Positions 48,901-61,136 are shown, numbered from the stretch's first letter. The stretch: DNA of 64,000 nucleotides from Buxus sempervirens (GCA_947561395.2 OX387182.1:6806595-6870594); one strand, 5' to 3'. The notes: generated from the letters alone by a model not told the origin. Numbers and translations: made by a program.

Positions 48901-51900
48901 CATTCCCAGAATCCAGATATTAAGTCCATGGCCTAAAACTTTGCCCAGCCTTTTATAAAATGATCTGATCAGAAATCTGCCTTTCTCATCAGTGTCCACA
49001 CTTTTCTCTCCCCCACCTGCCTGCTACCCCGAGTATGGGTAAGAAAGGCTACTAATGCATTCTTCAACCTCTCATCAACTGTTGAACTGTTAGAGTGTGG
49101 CTCATATTTTATCTAGGTCAAAGAGGGAGGGACCTGAGGCATAGCATATTGGGAACTTTCTCTAATGTACTGGGCTAAGATTGCAATTGGGATTGGAGAT
49201 ATATATTGTGACTATTTCATTTGTGAATATAGCATAAAATCTTCTTTTCACCTGTGGAAAGAGGCACAACGCTAGACCACCTAAGAATCTGTCTGCAACT
49301 TCTTTGATCTTTCTTTTGCGTTTATATCGCTCATTGCAACGGTCTAACAATCAACATGAACTAAGAAAGGTAGCCAAACAATGTTATCACCTTCCTTCCC
49401 AGAAAATGAAATTAACTAGAAGTTTTTCCTTGGAGATAAATGCTATAAAAATTGGACAACTTCATGAAGTTTACGCGAACCACACCATACATCTTCCCTC
49501 AATCATAACAACTTCCTTTCACACAGCAAATTTCAATCCCTCAAAAAACGAACCCAAAATATCTCTAATGTACCATTCTACCCCATCAAATCCACATTTT
49601 CTTGCAGAAACTCTTTCCCCATTCTCCACATTGCCCTGATCCCATCAATAAAGCTACATAGCTGCCAGTAAATAGGGATATTCATTTGGCTTTCCTTAAA
49701 CCCACTCCACCAAAGTTCTATAGACCTTATATCTGAAACACATCCCTTAAGAAAGCCCAGGAGATAAAGTCACCTCAAAGATCCCAAAATTCTCACGTCC
49801 CCTCCTTGACTGCAATGATTCTGCACTTTAGCCAGTTCACCTTAATCCTGAAATTGCTTGAAAGCATCACAAAAAAGGGGCCTTTCAACAGAGTTGAAAC
49901 CAGAAATAAAACCATATTCCTTATTTCCTTCGCCTCTATGCAAAGATCACTTAGTGCCTCCATCACCAAAATGCAAATATATGAAGAAAGAAAATTCACT
50001 ATGCAAAGAATTTCTCTTAGGCCTCTGGAAGAACAAAGGGTATCCTATATGATAAATTCATAAAATTATTGATAGCGGACAAGTGGACACATGAAACAAA
50101 AAGGAGGGTGGAAATTTCTTCCATTGTAATCAAATTTCTAACAAACCATTCTTTAGCAACTAAGTAAACATTTTTGTTAGAGCACATGCAAAAATTTGTG
50201 CACCCTACAAAAGCTCCCTAATATTGTGACCAACAATTTTGCATTTCGGGCTGAGAAGTTGCATGCAAAACAATGTTCCTGATCTGGTGGACTCAAATAA
50301 CTTTGCAATTTGGTCAAACATGATTGAAAGACGATATGCAGGCTTACATGTCTATGTGAGTTTTGGGCTTAAATCCAGTCCTACAAATTAAGATAGCCAT
50401 ACTTCAACAAACCTTATTAAGATACCCATCGCAGTAGACAAAGTAAAGACGGCATAATGAAACTGATTGAGAAAAGAAAACATCCTACCAGCACTAAAGG
50501 AAGTCTTGTACTCCGAAACTCGTGCTCAATGAAGTTGACCTGCAAAATTCGAGATAAAATAGATGTTAAAAGATGCTCACAATGTGAATTACTTTCCACA
50601 TAGAGAAACAGAAAAGAAAATTTCCAGAAGAAACAAAGGAAGGGATAATGAAAAAAAAATGTACAAGATAAACAAAACACAGTTAAGAAATTTCCCTTCT
50701 TCTTAAATCAGTAAATTCAAATTTTAAAAGGAGTTCCTTCAGAAGGACAAGTTTTCTAAAAATAAAGGGCCAATTCAGATACATGATACAAATTAATGTT
50801 CCACATTTAAATCCATTGATAAAAAAGAATAAAAAAAAATGGGTTAATCGTCCGATTGAGACAAGTTAATTTTCAGCACTAATTGGATATTGCGCGATTA
50901 TGCCAATCTTGTACTCAGGAAAAAGTAAGTGCGACTGGATAGATCTAGCTATTGTTATTGCCAGTTATGCCTCTGAAAAAGCACGCCTTTGCACATCCAA
51001 ACAGTCCATTAGTCATTTTATCAAGCACGCAGTTTACCTTGAGTTCAATAGTCAACAAAAAATTACCTTATGATCAATTTGGTCTTGTAATGAGAACAAT
51101 CTTCCATGCTCCCAGTTCTAGCAGGAAAAGAGAAAAAGGAAAGATAAAAGCTCCCTATTAACATAATAACCAAGTCATCTACTTAGAAGGATTTAAATCA
51201 AACAAAAAAAGTATAGAAACTGAAAAGGTTTCTGGATATCGAGTAAGAAAATGAGAATGGAAATGACACATTTAACAAAATAAAACAGAATTCATCAATA
51301 ATACCTTCTCCCAACCAGCTGAAATCTACAAAATGAATCTTTTTTGTCATTCTATGAACCTATGCATTAGGAACATATCTTTAGATAATTTACAGGCCTC
51401 AAAGTCATTTCTAATTTATTCAATCCAGGTCCATTTTGGTTTTCCCTCTAGCCTTTTTGAGTCCTTAACTCGCGTGTTTTCTTGCAGGCATCACCATAGG
51501 TCTAAGTTTAACATGCCCAAACGATGTCTGTAAAGTGTAAACTTTATCACCTGTTGAAGCTACCATAGATTCTCTTCTATACACTCATTCATGTTACCTT
51601 TTAACAGTTCTTTCGAAACACACTCTCAACATCCTAATTTCAATAATGTCATTTAATGAGTGTGTTTTTTTTCCTCTGCCCTGTTGCTCTTGCATCCAGA
51701 CCATTTCTCACCAATTTTCTTTTCATTTCTTAGGTAAACCACTTTCAACCATCAAAATGAACCTAACTGTAAATATCATACTTTCAGATTTAATGGTGTA
51801 AGTTTCTAAGCTTACAATGAATCAATATGGCTTTTCTCAACTAAGGTCATGCCAGTTGAACTGCATGACAAGAGACGTTCCTGCACCATGTTCTCTGAAC

Positions 51901-53689
51901 TCCTGTTCATTAATTTAAAAACTTTCACTTACACAAACTTGCGCTTTTCATTTTCACATAATCAGCAGCCTTCATTTAATATGATTGAATCATGAAAATC
52001 AACTTTTCTATAATTTATCCCACCTAAGGCCATTCCCAAACTCAATAAATATGATCAAATCTCAAATCATCATTCCTAGTCTTTCTGCTCACATTCTGTT
52101 CCATAAAGAGGCTGCTTTTTTTTTTTTTAATTTAATTGAAAGATAATGAAAGTATATATTAAATCAAGAGAGGGAAAACAAAGAACTGTTCCATAAAGAA
52201 GCTGTTGTTCTTACAGCAGCTGAATAGAGTTTCCTTTCTAAATACAATTCTTCTATGAAAGATTTCTAACTAACGATAAATTTGCAATACATCTGCAAGA
52301 AACCAGTAACAAAACCGATTGCTAGAATTTAACCCCAACCATCACATCCACAATAACCAAAAACACTGAACAATTAACACCAGCATGATGTCATTTCTTG
52401 TAGTTTAACTCCATATACTGTACTTCATTACTGAATGGAAATCTTACTAAGAAGCTACAGTTTGTTGGAAAATCATCTTTTATTCATTTTTGCTATATTG
52501 GGAACCCATGGTCGAAAAGCAATTCAATGCTGAACATAAAAAGGGAATTAAGGGACTGACACAATCGCAATGATACATCGACACAGAGTTATAAACAGAA
52601 AAATGGAACTACACCAAAAATCAGTGTCTGCAGACACATAATCAAATTCAGTCAACCAGTATTTAAAATTCAAGATAATTATGCAAGCAAAGGAATGGAC
52701 AACTACATCAGCTACTGTGATGACCTTTAAACAGCTCCTAGGAGCACGTTTGAGTCAGTTCTCTAGAAGAATCTAGAGTGTTATAAACTTATTATATCTA
52801 TTTTCATGAATAACTGATTGAATCAACATGCAAGTACCTTCTCAGTGTGGGATACGTGTCCAATTGCTGAAGATCAAATCAAATGGCACAAGCAGTAAGC
52901 AAAGAGATCAGACCTGGAAATCATCTCAAAAGCAAAAATACATGCACAAAAAGGAGAAAAAAAAACTAATTAAAAACAGAAACAAGGCTCTTGCCTGTGA
53001 TTGATGCATTTCCTCCAAGCAGCTCATACAATGACTCCACAAAATCTTTGTAGAATGAAACAACACCTGTTCTAAGCACCCACAGATCCTATATTTCATC
53101 AAATGTAATAACCAGAAACAATATGGACACACACAAACACACGTATTTGTGTATGTTCATATGTATTTAGCTACAAAAGTACATATAAACATTTGCAGAA
53201 ACTTTCATACTACCTGGATTTCCAGGAATAAAAAGAACATGAGTCACTGGATTTTCGGCATGCATCTCCAGCAACTCAGTGACATGACTGCACAACAACC
53301 AAACTATTTATTCTCATCAGACGTACATTTGTGGACAGATGGCTATTGAAAGCAAATGACAATGTACCTCGATACATTGCACAATCGAATATTTGCATGT
53401 TTTCTCTCTTTGGAATGTAAATCCTTGTTATTCATATCCCTAATTTCACACTTCAATTGAGCTGTAGAAGTTTTCCTGAAGATATGAAAGCCGTTAAATG
53501 AGATCAAACATCAAATACACAATGCAGAAAGGTCTTATCTACAATGTAGAGTAGTCTGTGAATTTATTAAAGATTGATGTGGAAATCCATGGTTATTAGC
53601 CATGAAACTATTATCCAACGGAAAATTTGAGAACATTATCAAATCAACAGAATTTTAGGGCAACGATATATGCGCGTGTGTCTGTATGC

Positions 53690-53738
<49 letters not shown>

Positions 53739-53848
53739 TAAGGGGCTAGGGCATGTTACCTGGAATTACAGGAGACTGGATTATTGAGAAGGCGATAAGC
53801 GCTTGCAGTTCGATTTTGCGCAACGGACGAAAGAAGACGAAGAATCAT
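41237..53848 (-). CDS. LDAH: Lipid-droplet-associated-hydrolase-like serine hydrolase (LDAH)
   Basis: Thirteen exons, read on the minus strand: 53760-53848, 53368-53475, 53214-53287, 52995-53066, 52838-52866, 51067-51117, 50489-50539, 47493-47552, 47313-47395, 44126-44273, 43520-43570, 42094-42198, 41237-41395. They total 1080 bases, 359 residues plus TGA, and every junction phase closes. The protein is an alpha/beta hydrolase of the LDAH (C2orf43) family, which sits on lipid droplets and is linked to triacylglycerol or sterol ester handling; its natural substrate is uncertain. Visible motifs are the oxyanion-loop FIPGNPG (85-91), the nucleophile elbow VGHSIGSY with Ser162, FGINDHWGP with Asp297, and EGHDHAF with His324/His326. 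The N-terminus (1-30, MILRLLSSVAQNRTASAYRL) is basic and Ser-rich and could be an organelle signal, although the family usually lacks one. Intron 4 uses a GC donor. The long introns hold LINE and hAT-like relics. Confidence 0.95.
41674..42022. mobile_element. hAT-like MITE relic in hydrolase intron 12
   Basis: TATGGGTGGCAATGGGCC on the left, followed by AAGCTTGAGCCAGGCATG. On the right, reverse-complemented, TAGGGCTGGACTTGAGCTAGGCATG-like text. The ends resemble the hAT MITE at 175-633, but no intact 8-bp duplication could be read. Confidence 0.45.
45871..45930. repeat. (TA)30 microsatellite in hydrolase intron 9
   Basis: Sixty bases of uninterrupted TA lie between exons 9 and 10 of the hydrolase gene. 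The run is preceded by TCTATATA units. Confidence 0.95.
48130..48440 (-). mobile_element. RTE-type LINE 3' fragment in hydrolase intron 7
   Basis: A (CAT)n run at 48131-48152 is followed by CCAGCTCCCACAAAAGTAGG, TCCATCCCACTCTATC and CCAAGTCTTTTTAGGTCTCC. On the minus strand this is the end of a plant RTE LINE with its short tandem tail. It is 5'-truncated, as is usual for LINEs. Confidence 0.55.
48560..49010 (-). mobile_element. L1-type LINE remnant (zf-RVT region)
   Basis: The minus strand reads AKSEDSMHIFIHCGALP, which matches the HIFIHC-type zinc-binding end of plant L1 reverse transcriptase. Upstream text (TMDDLIIKGNHDSYLVFRRA) fits the region just before it. It is 5'-truncated and decayed, with frame changes. 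The left and right limits are approximate. Confidence 0.45.
51330..51760 (-). mobile_element. RTE-type LINE fragment in hydrolase intron 5
   Basis: Words such as CCAGGTCCATTTTGG, TTTTCCCTCTAGCC, CTCTCAACATCCTAATTTC and CTTGCATCCAGACCATTTC correspond to the 3' region of plant RTE LINEs. It shares this style with the copy at 48130-48440. Decayed; the limits are approximate. Confidence 0.4.
53692..53735. repeat. (GA)22 microsatellite in hydrolase intron 1
   Basis: About 44 bases of uninterrupted GA lie 25 bases from the exon 1 donor of the minus-strand hydrolase, so they read (CT)n in the transcript. Such runs close to a 5' splice site may vary in length between individuals. Confidence 0.95.
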
Positions 53849-53994
53849 TTCTTTATTAATTTTAAATGGAAATATAATTTGAAGAACCTCTGGCCGGTTG
53901 ATGTTAGAGAAGTAGTTGATTGGTTAAATTAAATGATTAGGAAAAGGCATAAGGTTTTCTGTTAATACAGCTTCACCAAACTCTTGTGACATGG

Positions 53995-54160
53995 GACACT
54001 TTAAGGTTGCTATCTCCGAATGGGCATTGTCTACCGTGTATGCTAGACACTATAGACAGCCCCTCGCATTCATTGTGCAAGCCCCCCAAGTGAATGATGA
54101 GACCCCCAAAATGAATGGTGGCCCCCCTTTTGAATGTGAGGGTGCACACAACATAAGTTA
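53995..54160. repeat. Dispersed short repeat, copy 1
   Basis: Shares with 63080-63200 the blocks TGGGCATYGTCTAC, AGCCCCTCGCAT and the CCCCCAA / AATGGTGG / CCC text in the same order. A GGGCATTGTCTA...TAGACAGCCC palindrome marks its left part. Transposon class not fixed. Confidence 0.55.
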
Positions 54161-54309
54161 TAAGGGATGCAAATGGGCTATCTCCTCTTTAGTTAAAATT
54201 GAAGTCTTAACTATGACTTATTACACCAGATAAAATTTGATGAAGTTGACGTGAAATTTAACTGATATGACATTTTTAATTGGTTTCTAGTTAACGGATT
54301 AATCCCTGA

Positions 54310-55005
54310 GGCTGTGTTTGGATAATCGGGTTAAGTTGGAAAGTTAATTGGGAAAGTGATATTCCGAAAAGTAAAAGTTAACTTTCCTTAAAGTTGTTTG
54401 GATGTACCAAGAAAATTTATGAAAACTGATGGAAAATCATGATTGTGTTGTTTGGTTAATCCGAATTAATTAGGAAAAGTTTTACATTTTCCTATTTTAC
54501 CCTTTAATTTTGTCCATATAAAATTGAAAACAAAAATATTGGAAGCACTTACTCTTTTTATGAATAAATATGAATAAACTTAACTTTTTTAACATATATA
54601 ATATATTAGTAATCCCATATATATATCCTCTCTTTTTTTATAAGGGACACGCAACCTAATCCCCTAATTTTTTTTTTAATAAGGAACAAGCAACAACCCA
54701 ATCCCTTTTTTTTTTACTTAAATATTTAATAAATGACAAGTAAAACACCAAATAAAGAGGGTTTGAAACAAAACCAAAAAGAAAGAGAGAGCAAATAGGT
54801 AAGAACGCAAGTCAAATTTCATTTTCTGGCAAAATTCAATCATTTTGGTCGAAAAATGAAACCAAGCATAAAGGCCTTTGAAAGTGGTTTGATTGATTTT
54901 GTTTTTTATGGGACCCACGCTTTTCAACTATCTAAACGCATAGATTTTGCCAGAAAGTTTATTTTCTTGCAAAGTCCGGAATATTCCGGCTATCCAAACG
55001 TAGCC
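54310..55005. mobile_element. Non-autonomous DNA element with GGCTRYGTTTGGATA ends, 696 bp
   Basis: Left end GGCTGTGTTTGGATAATCGG and right end, reverse-complemented, GGCTACGTTTGGATAGCCGG. The G-rich, TTTGG-type end resembles PIF/Harbinger Tourist elements. The flanking triplets are TGA and TAA, so the 3-bp duplication is not clean. No coding content. Confidence 0.65.
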
Positions 55006-55009
55006 TAAG

Positions 55010-55140
55010 GCTTGTACAGCCCCTCGTCCCACAGAAAGGCCCTGGGGTGGTCCCAAGAAGTTGAGCATAAGAGAGTTCAAACTTGAGACCTTAGAGGGAG
55101 CATACCTCCAAGCCCCAAGAATCGACCACCTGGCCAACCC
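55010..55140 (-). mobile_element. tRNA-derived SINE-like copy
   Basis: The minus strand starts GGGTTGGCCAGGTGGTCG (box A-like TGGCCAGGTGG). It continues with GGTCTCAAGTTTGAACTC (box B-like) about 40 bases on. Typical plant SINE text (CTTGGGGCTTGGAGG, ATGCTCCCTCTAAGG) lies between them. No clear target duplication. Confidence 0.5.
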
Positions 55141-56502
55141 TTTGAGGTTAAATGTTGCTTTAGCATTTGATTAGCAAAACTCTTGTATTTCACAGATAAT
55201 TTTTTTTTTCAAACAAATTTTAGTATTCCCAATTTATTGTAACCAAATGTGGTAGATTTTATGAAGGCACAGGCACTTATCCATAAAGCAATTAATGTGT
55301 AAGTCTTTTGTTCAATAAAGTTCTAGAAAATAAAGTGGCAATCCTGTTCTATTCAAGCTCATTCCAAAGATGTGTTACGTATTTTAAAAATAGCCATCAA
55401 CAAACTAAGTAAAAATAATATCAAGCAAGATGCCCCTTGTGGTCATACAACAACAAAAAAGAAAGGAAAAGAAAAGTTTAGATTGTCACTGTCCAATCAA
55501 ATTTTAATTTGGTAACCAACCTTCTGACTAAAAGGAAAATCCCAAAACAAAATGGCTTTGATAATCATTTACACATTGACCCTAAAAGCTAAATATTATT
55601 ATTTTGGGAACAACTAAGAGAGTAATCTTATGCCATGCATCAGCCAATCATATTTTAAAAAAAAAAAATCAATTAAAAAATTCTAACTGATAGTCATGTA
55701 TTGAATTTTTATTAAATTTTTTTAACTTTCATTAACCTATCACAATCTTCTTGTAAAAAGTTTACATGACTTTTTGCTGCATTGGATGCAAACTTCACCA
55801 TTGAATGATTTAAGGTTACTTAACAATCGCCCCTCAAATATTGTTAATCATTTGTTTGATCATCAGTTGGCTTAGAGTTGACCTAACTTATAACAACTCC
55901 TTTGTTTTTATTGGCTAAAGAAGAGCTTTTACGTTCATCGAAGTTTCCAAATGAAACTCTACGGTCAAAATTAAAGTGAAAGTCAACTTTATTTTGTCTA
56001 TAATTAGAGCTAGATACCATGGAATTTGACTATGGAATGCGTCTCATAGTTTATAATGACCCTAATAATAGTACTAGTCTATATCATATTATATAAAATG
56101 ACCCTCATAATAGTACTAGTCTATATCATATTATATAAAGAGATTAGTGAAGATTTTGGCTCAACATAAAATGCCATTTACTTTATTTGAATGACTTTTA
56201 TCTTCCAAATAAATTATTTGACCATGTACCCTTCAAAACCACCTCATCATGTGCATCCACTAGTTACAATAAGAAATAAAGGGTCATTTTCTAAAACAAA
56301 ATAATATAATCTGAACACATTTTCAAAAAATGTTTAGAATTTTCATTTTCCATTATTACTTATTTCACATTTCCTGTACCGTTGACACGCGGGGCCTTGT
56401 GATTGGTGATCTCATTTTCAAAATCAATTTCTCTTCTAATCAATATGTATTTAAGGTGAATTCATCAATCATTGTATCAGTAGAATATGTACAATAATCC
56501 AA

Positions 56503-56770
56503 TCTATACTATACTATATATAATGAGAAGAGGTCATTTAGGAATCGTGCCGAACAAGATACGCAGCTTTCCAAAACAGTCCTTACATACTATTGAAAAG
56601 ATTTATTAATAAAAAAGTAGAATGATTAAAATTGTACCAACTTTTCCAAAAATTAATAATCAGTTTTGCAACTGTTTCTTCCAAGTCTCTAACATTGTCT
56701 CCTTCCGTCTCTTATTACACACGTGCAGAGCTACACATGCACCCCTTCTGGTTTATATTTCCATGGGATG
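56503..56770 (+). mobile_element. Helitron-like non-autonomous element (copy 3)
   Basis: Starts TCTATACTATACTATATA and shares with copy 2 the blocks TTTCCAAAACAGTCCTTACA, GATTTATTAATAAAAAAG, AATAATCAGTTTTGCAACTG and ACACGTGCAGAGCTACACATG. It lacks the CACTA-like insertion of copy 2, which makes it the empty-site comparison. The 3' end is not fixed. Confidence 0.5.
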
Positions 56771-57192
56771 ACTTGGTCATTTTTTCACTTTTCCAAAAAT
56801 GCCCTTAAACAAATTTTCAATTACATACGTGCGTGCCACCCGCTACTCTTGTGATATGATTAGAGCATTCATCCAACGGTCATGATCTTGGGAGACCAAG
56901 CGTTATCGCCTAATACGCTCGGTTTCGAAATGACTGAAATACACTAGCCGGAACTTTAACCGCCAAACGGTAATTTCGTCGAGAAAAAATCCCAAGAAAT
57001 CCTTTCGCTTTAGAATAATACGGTTTAAAAAAACGGACAGGGGAAGCGTCCCTGCAAAGAAATCTTCGTCTCTCTTCTCTTGCCACGGACTCATTCCCTC
57101 CCTCCATAAAACAATTCTCTCGGACTTCTTCCTTCTTTCATCTCCACGTTGCTGTAGAGCTTTCTTTGTAGAGGAGAGATTCTTCGTTGAAG

Positions 57193-57298
57193 GTAAAAGC
57201 AAACTACATTAAATCATGAAGTTAGACGAAGTTTGAATTTGATTTACGGATTTCTTTTTTTTTTTTACTGTTTTTGATCGGTATCTTTGTCGTTTCAG
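57193..57298 (+). other. Probable 5' UTR intron of the HVA22-like gene
   Basis: Donor AAG/GTAAAA at 57193, a long T-rich tract around 57250-57266 and acceptor TTTCAG at 57293-57298. This suggests a leader intron about 280 bases before the start codon. Inferred from splice consensus only. Confidence 0.5.
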
Positions 57299-57470
57299 GG
57301 TTCGAATCCGTGAAATGAAGATCTCTTTGAGCCATAGATCGCATTGATCAACGAGTAACAAGGTTTTCCGTGTTGGACGACCGATTGATTTGGTGATCTT
57401 CGAGTTTTAGTTCGCAGGAGGAGTTCGGATTCATTTGGCTAAATTTCGTGCTATCTGTTCGGATTTAGAG

Positions 57471-57577
57471 ATGATTGAGGAGCACAACGGTTTTGGTTGA
57501 TTGCTCTAAAATTAGGCAAGTCGGAAACCGTTCAGGTTATTTAGAAAATTCCGTCGAGTTGATGCGCAGAGGCCGAC
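57471..57577 (+). promoter_or_regulatory. Upstream ATGs in the HVA22-like leader
   Basis: Two ATGs precede the main start. One at 57471 opens a 9-codon frame ending in TGA. One at 57562 is out of frame with the main start at 57578 and stays open across it. If the leader is transcribed as drawn, they could lower translation of the main frame. Confidence 0.4.
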
Positions 57578-60500
57578 ATGATAGGAGATTTGATCACCAG
57601 AGTTCTCGTGTATGTTGCGAATTTCAATTCCGTTTCGTTTTCGCCTCTGTTTTTGAGTTATCTTTCTCTGTGAAGGATTCAGAATTATTAATTGAATTGG
57701 AATTTGGATGTCAGGATGTTTCTCGGTTATGCATATCCGGCATTTGAGTGCTTCAAAACCGTGGAGAAGAACAGGATCGAGATCGAAGAGCTTCGATTTT
57801 GGTGTCAATACTGGTACTGTCTTTTCAAAATGCTTTTATCTGTTTTGGCTTGGCGTTTTTTTGAATTTGTTCAAGTTATTCAAATTTCAAATAGTCATCA
57901 TTCTTTTCGTTTCTTATAACTAATAACTAATAACTAATAACTAATAAAAAAAAATGGTAAACAAGCTTTTTATAGTGAATTTTTCTTTCATTTAACCAAC
58001 CGTTGCTCGCTTTGTTGGTGAATGGTGAGATGTAATTGTTAAAAAGCAAAGAAAATAACAGGAAACAACATCAAACAAACATTTGAATTCTCTACCATGC
58101 AAAATATTAATTTACCATTAGGAAAGGATTAAAAATTTAGAAAAATAATAGCACTATTATGAACTTATAGATGACAGGGTGAAGAAAGGAAAGATAAAGA
58201 CCTTCTACTCAATGGATTGTGCTAAACATTTTCTCTAGCATAGAGTAAGTGATGAGATTCGGCCTCAACAGTATGATATGGCAAGAATTTAGTTCAGAAC
58301 TTTTATATAAGATCTTCAATAGTTGCATAGTGTCAAAAATGAAAATAGTGAAATCAATGTCCTAAACTATACAATTAAGTTGATAACATTAATCAGTGCA
58401 GGTGCCCAAATCTCTCAATGAGTTCTCAAGTCCCACACCCTAGATTTTACAGAATTTATTAATTAAACAACTATGATGGTAATTGTTTTACAGATTATGC
58501 ATAAAGATAATTTCTTCTATGGTATGCACTTAAGAATCAAAATTTCAGTAACTCTATTTCAGAGGACATATTTTTTCATGGCGAATCATTGGTAAAACTC
58601 TTGTTACTGTTTTAGAGAAAATAGTTATATTATCTTATACTTCAGTAACTTTCTCCAAAAAAGAAATCAGAAACATGGACAATGGAAACCATAAATTTTT
58701 ATAAAATCTTCTCTATAAGTAACAACCTTCATTGAAAAACTTGAGTAGATACTTCTTCCAGTTAAAGATGACAAAACAAATTAAGAACTGAAAACTCAAC
58801 TTGAGAAGCAAAGCTAGACATTCTTGATCTAGTGTCATAGACTGGAGGATATGAATTCAAGCTGTGTCCACTATATTAGTTACGTAGGCAAAGATCAAAG
58901 TTTGTTATCCTTGGTTGGTGCAACATTCAGTGAGCTCTTTACAACTCCTAGGCCAATAATTGAACTAATCAGATTGCTTCAATTCGTCCTAGATATCTCA
59001 TTCTCTGGATTTCCACTTGAAGAAAAGGGATATAAATGATTTATAGATTCTTTAGAAAGGCATTGTGGTGATTTATGATTATTTGGCAAGTATGACTTTT
59101 TACATCAAAACGGAAGTGTTTGTCGTCTCCTACCCTGACATAGAGTACAGAATTGATTACCATGCACACTGTTCCTGGCGATGTCCGTATTCTTCTGGCC
59201 TTACATCAAGGCTTTACCCTTTAGATCCTAAAAATACGAATAGTAAGGAAGGAGGACAACCCCAGTTGGATATCCTGCATGCACTCCTTCCAGTCGGGCA
59301 AGTAGGTTATTGCTTCTTGAGGTGGAGCTGGTGCCCGTTGGAAAGGATGGTTAACTACCATACAAAGGTCCATTAATCATCCTGATGCTAGACCATTAGT
59401 TTTGACTGTCAATCAGTAGTAAATCCTATCTAACTTGGGAAGGACAAGTGGAAAATTTTAAAAATGAAACTGTGGACCACAGCTAACGTTCACTAGTGAC
59501 GTAACATCGATAACCTGCAGAGTTGATATCTCCAAATAGATGAGCGGACCACCTCTTTACTGCTGAGGTGGTGCCCAGTGCAGCTCTGACCATATATACT
59601 CATGCCTTCCATTCTAGCTCTGAAATAAAAGAGGCAATTGGCAGTCCCGCAGTCCCATGTCACTGAGCTTTGTCTTTTTACACAAGTATCCTTTTTTTTT
59701 TATCTTTTTTTTCTGTTGATCTATTGCCGTGTATTCGCAGGATCATTGTTGCCTTGATGACAGTTTTCGAGAGATTTCTGGATGTTTTCATTTCATGGTA
59801 TGCAGAGTTCTTAAATATTTCTTCCGTGCACCAAAGGGTATCAAGTTCTCATTACAGAATTTTGTAATTTCTTATGTGAAGGCTACCAATGTATGGTGAG
59901 ATGAAGCTGGCCTTTTTCATCTACCTGTGGTCTCCCAAAACCAAGGTATTTTATACTGAAGACTGGACTAAAGCAATCAAAACAGATCCGCATACTAATG
60001 CTAGTCTATATGACTTCATGTAGGGAACTAGCTTTGTCTATAATACATTCTTGCAACCTTGTATTGCAAAGCACGAGACGCACATTGATCGGAAGATGTT
60101 GGAAGTGAGAGCAAGGGCCTGGGATTTGGCCATTCTGCATTGGCAAAACTGTGCAAATTATGGGCAGACCACATTTTACCAAATCATCCAATATTTGGCT
60201 TCTCAGTCCAGGGATAGAAACACCAACACTCAGGTTAATTTTTTAACTTAAACAGAGAATGGGAATGTGGTGACATTATTTCTGCAAAACAACACGAAAT
60301 TCAGAGTTATGCCCACAATACCCAAATGGTGAATAGGGTAAAACGGTGGCAATTGTTTGCCAAGATGGGTGATACCTTATCTTCTGAAATCCTGAGCAAT
60401 GCAGCTGGGAAAATTGAGTTGGTTTGAAAGAGCTTTGAAGCTCAACTGCACAGCAACTCATATCAACACCAATTGATCTATTACAGAACTACAAACATTG

Positions 60501-60982
60501 CCAATTCTTGAATTAATGGTGTCTATTCACATCAAAGAATTAACATACCTGTCCACTAATAGGCTGCACACAACTTTATTGGTCCTGAGTTTTTAATGAA
60601 ACTTTTCATCTCAAACTTGCAGAAACTGGATCCAAAGTATGCAAATGAACCTCCTGCTGCAGCTTCATCCACTGCCAATATCTCCTTCCCTGGCCAATTC
60701 CATAAACAGACTCAACAGGCAAAAAAGAAGTGGCCACCAACCCCAGCACCACCTCCACCGCCACCGCGCCGATCTACAATCAATCGATTGGTGTCTCAAC
60801 CACCAGAATCTGATCTGATTGAATATCCTCTGCCAAGCGAGTCTCAATCAGAAGCTACCCTCGGAGTTTCACATTCTGATTACATGCCTAACTCAACTGA
60901 CACTCAAGACATCGACATGAACGAAACTCTCCTTGAAGCAAAAACAAGGCTGAGACGATCTCGTTCACGCCCAAAACAATGA
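57578..60982 (+). CDS. HVA22: HVA22-like protein (HVA22 i/j type)
   Basis: Six exons: 57578-57609, 57715-57813, 59741-59797, 59882-59945, 60024-60233 and 60623-60982 (stop TGA). They total 822 bases, 273 residues, with all phases consistent and all introns GT-AG. The TB2/DP1/HVA22 domain spans about residues 11-90: MFLGYAYPAFECFKTVEK, FWCQYWIIVALMTVFE, FISWLPMYGEMKLAFFIYLW and the SPKTKGTSFVYNTFLQP end. These hydrophobic hairpins insert in the ER membrane and shape tubules; plant HVA22 proteins are linked to ABA/stress and vesicle traffic. The C-terminal extension has a poly-Pro stretch (192-202) and a basic RRSRSRPK end, as in the long i/j/k group. The start MIGDLITRVLV matches the family. 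Intron 2 is 1.9 kb and holds nothing I recognise. Confidence 0.94.
57814..59740. other. HVA22-like intron 2
   Basis: A 1.9-kb intron with a short tandem array of ACTAATA units at about 57915-57946. No gene or clear transposon was recognised. Open frames at 58851-59039 and 59065-59376 lack signatures. Confidence 0.6.
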
Positions 60983-61136
60983 TCACAGAAAGTTCAAAGA
61001 TGAGAAAATTTTCAACAGTAAAAAAAAAACAGATTATGAATCAAAATTCTTTCGTTGAAAGTTTATTCTTCCATTAGTTTTCTGGCAATCACTGCCTCCC
61101 AAATCTGTAAATCTATGTAGAAAGTACTGCCTAACA

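Larger units (their letters stand above)
53849..57192. other. Intergenic region between the hydrolase and HVA22-like genes
   Basis: The two genes are divergent, so both promoters lie here. Contents are a repeat copy at 53995-54160, a 696-bp element (54310-55005), a SINE-like copy (55010-55140), a 51-bp tandem duplication (about 56053-56142) and a Helitron-like copy (56503-56770). No further gene is recognised. Confidence 0.55.

Noticed and set aside
57299-57309. GGTTCGAATCC, a perfect pol III box B
   Set aside because: No box A at the right distance and no cloverleaf. It lies at the acceptor of the leader intron of the HVA22-like gene, so it is a chance match rather than a tRNA.
57475-57747. 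90-codon frame overlapping HVA22 exons 1 and 2
   Set aside because: It runs through the intron in a different frame. The spliced HVA22 reading is unambiguous.
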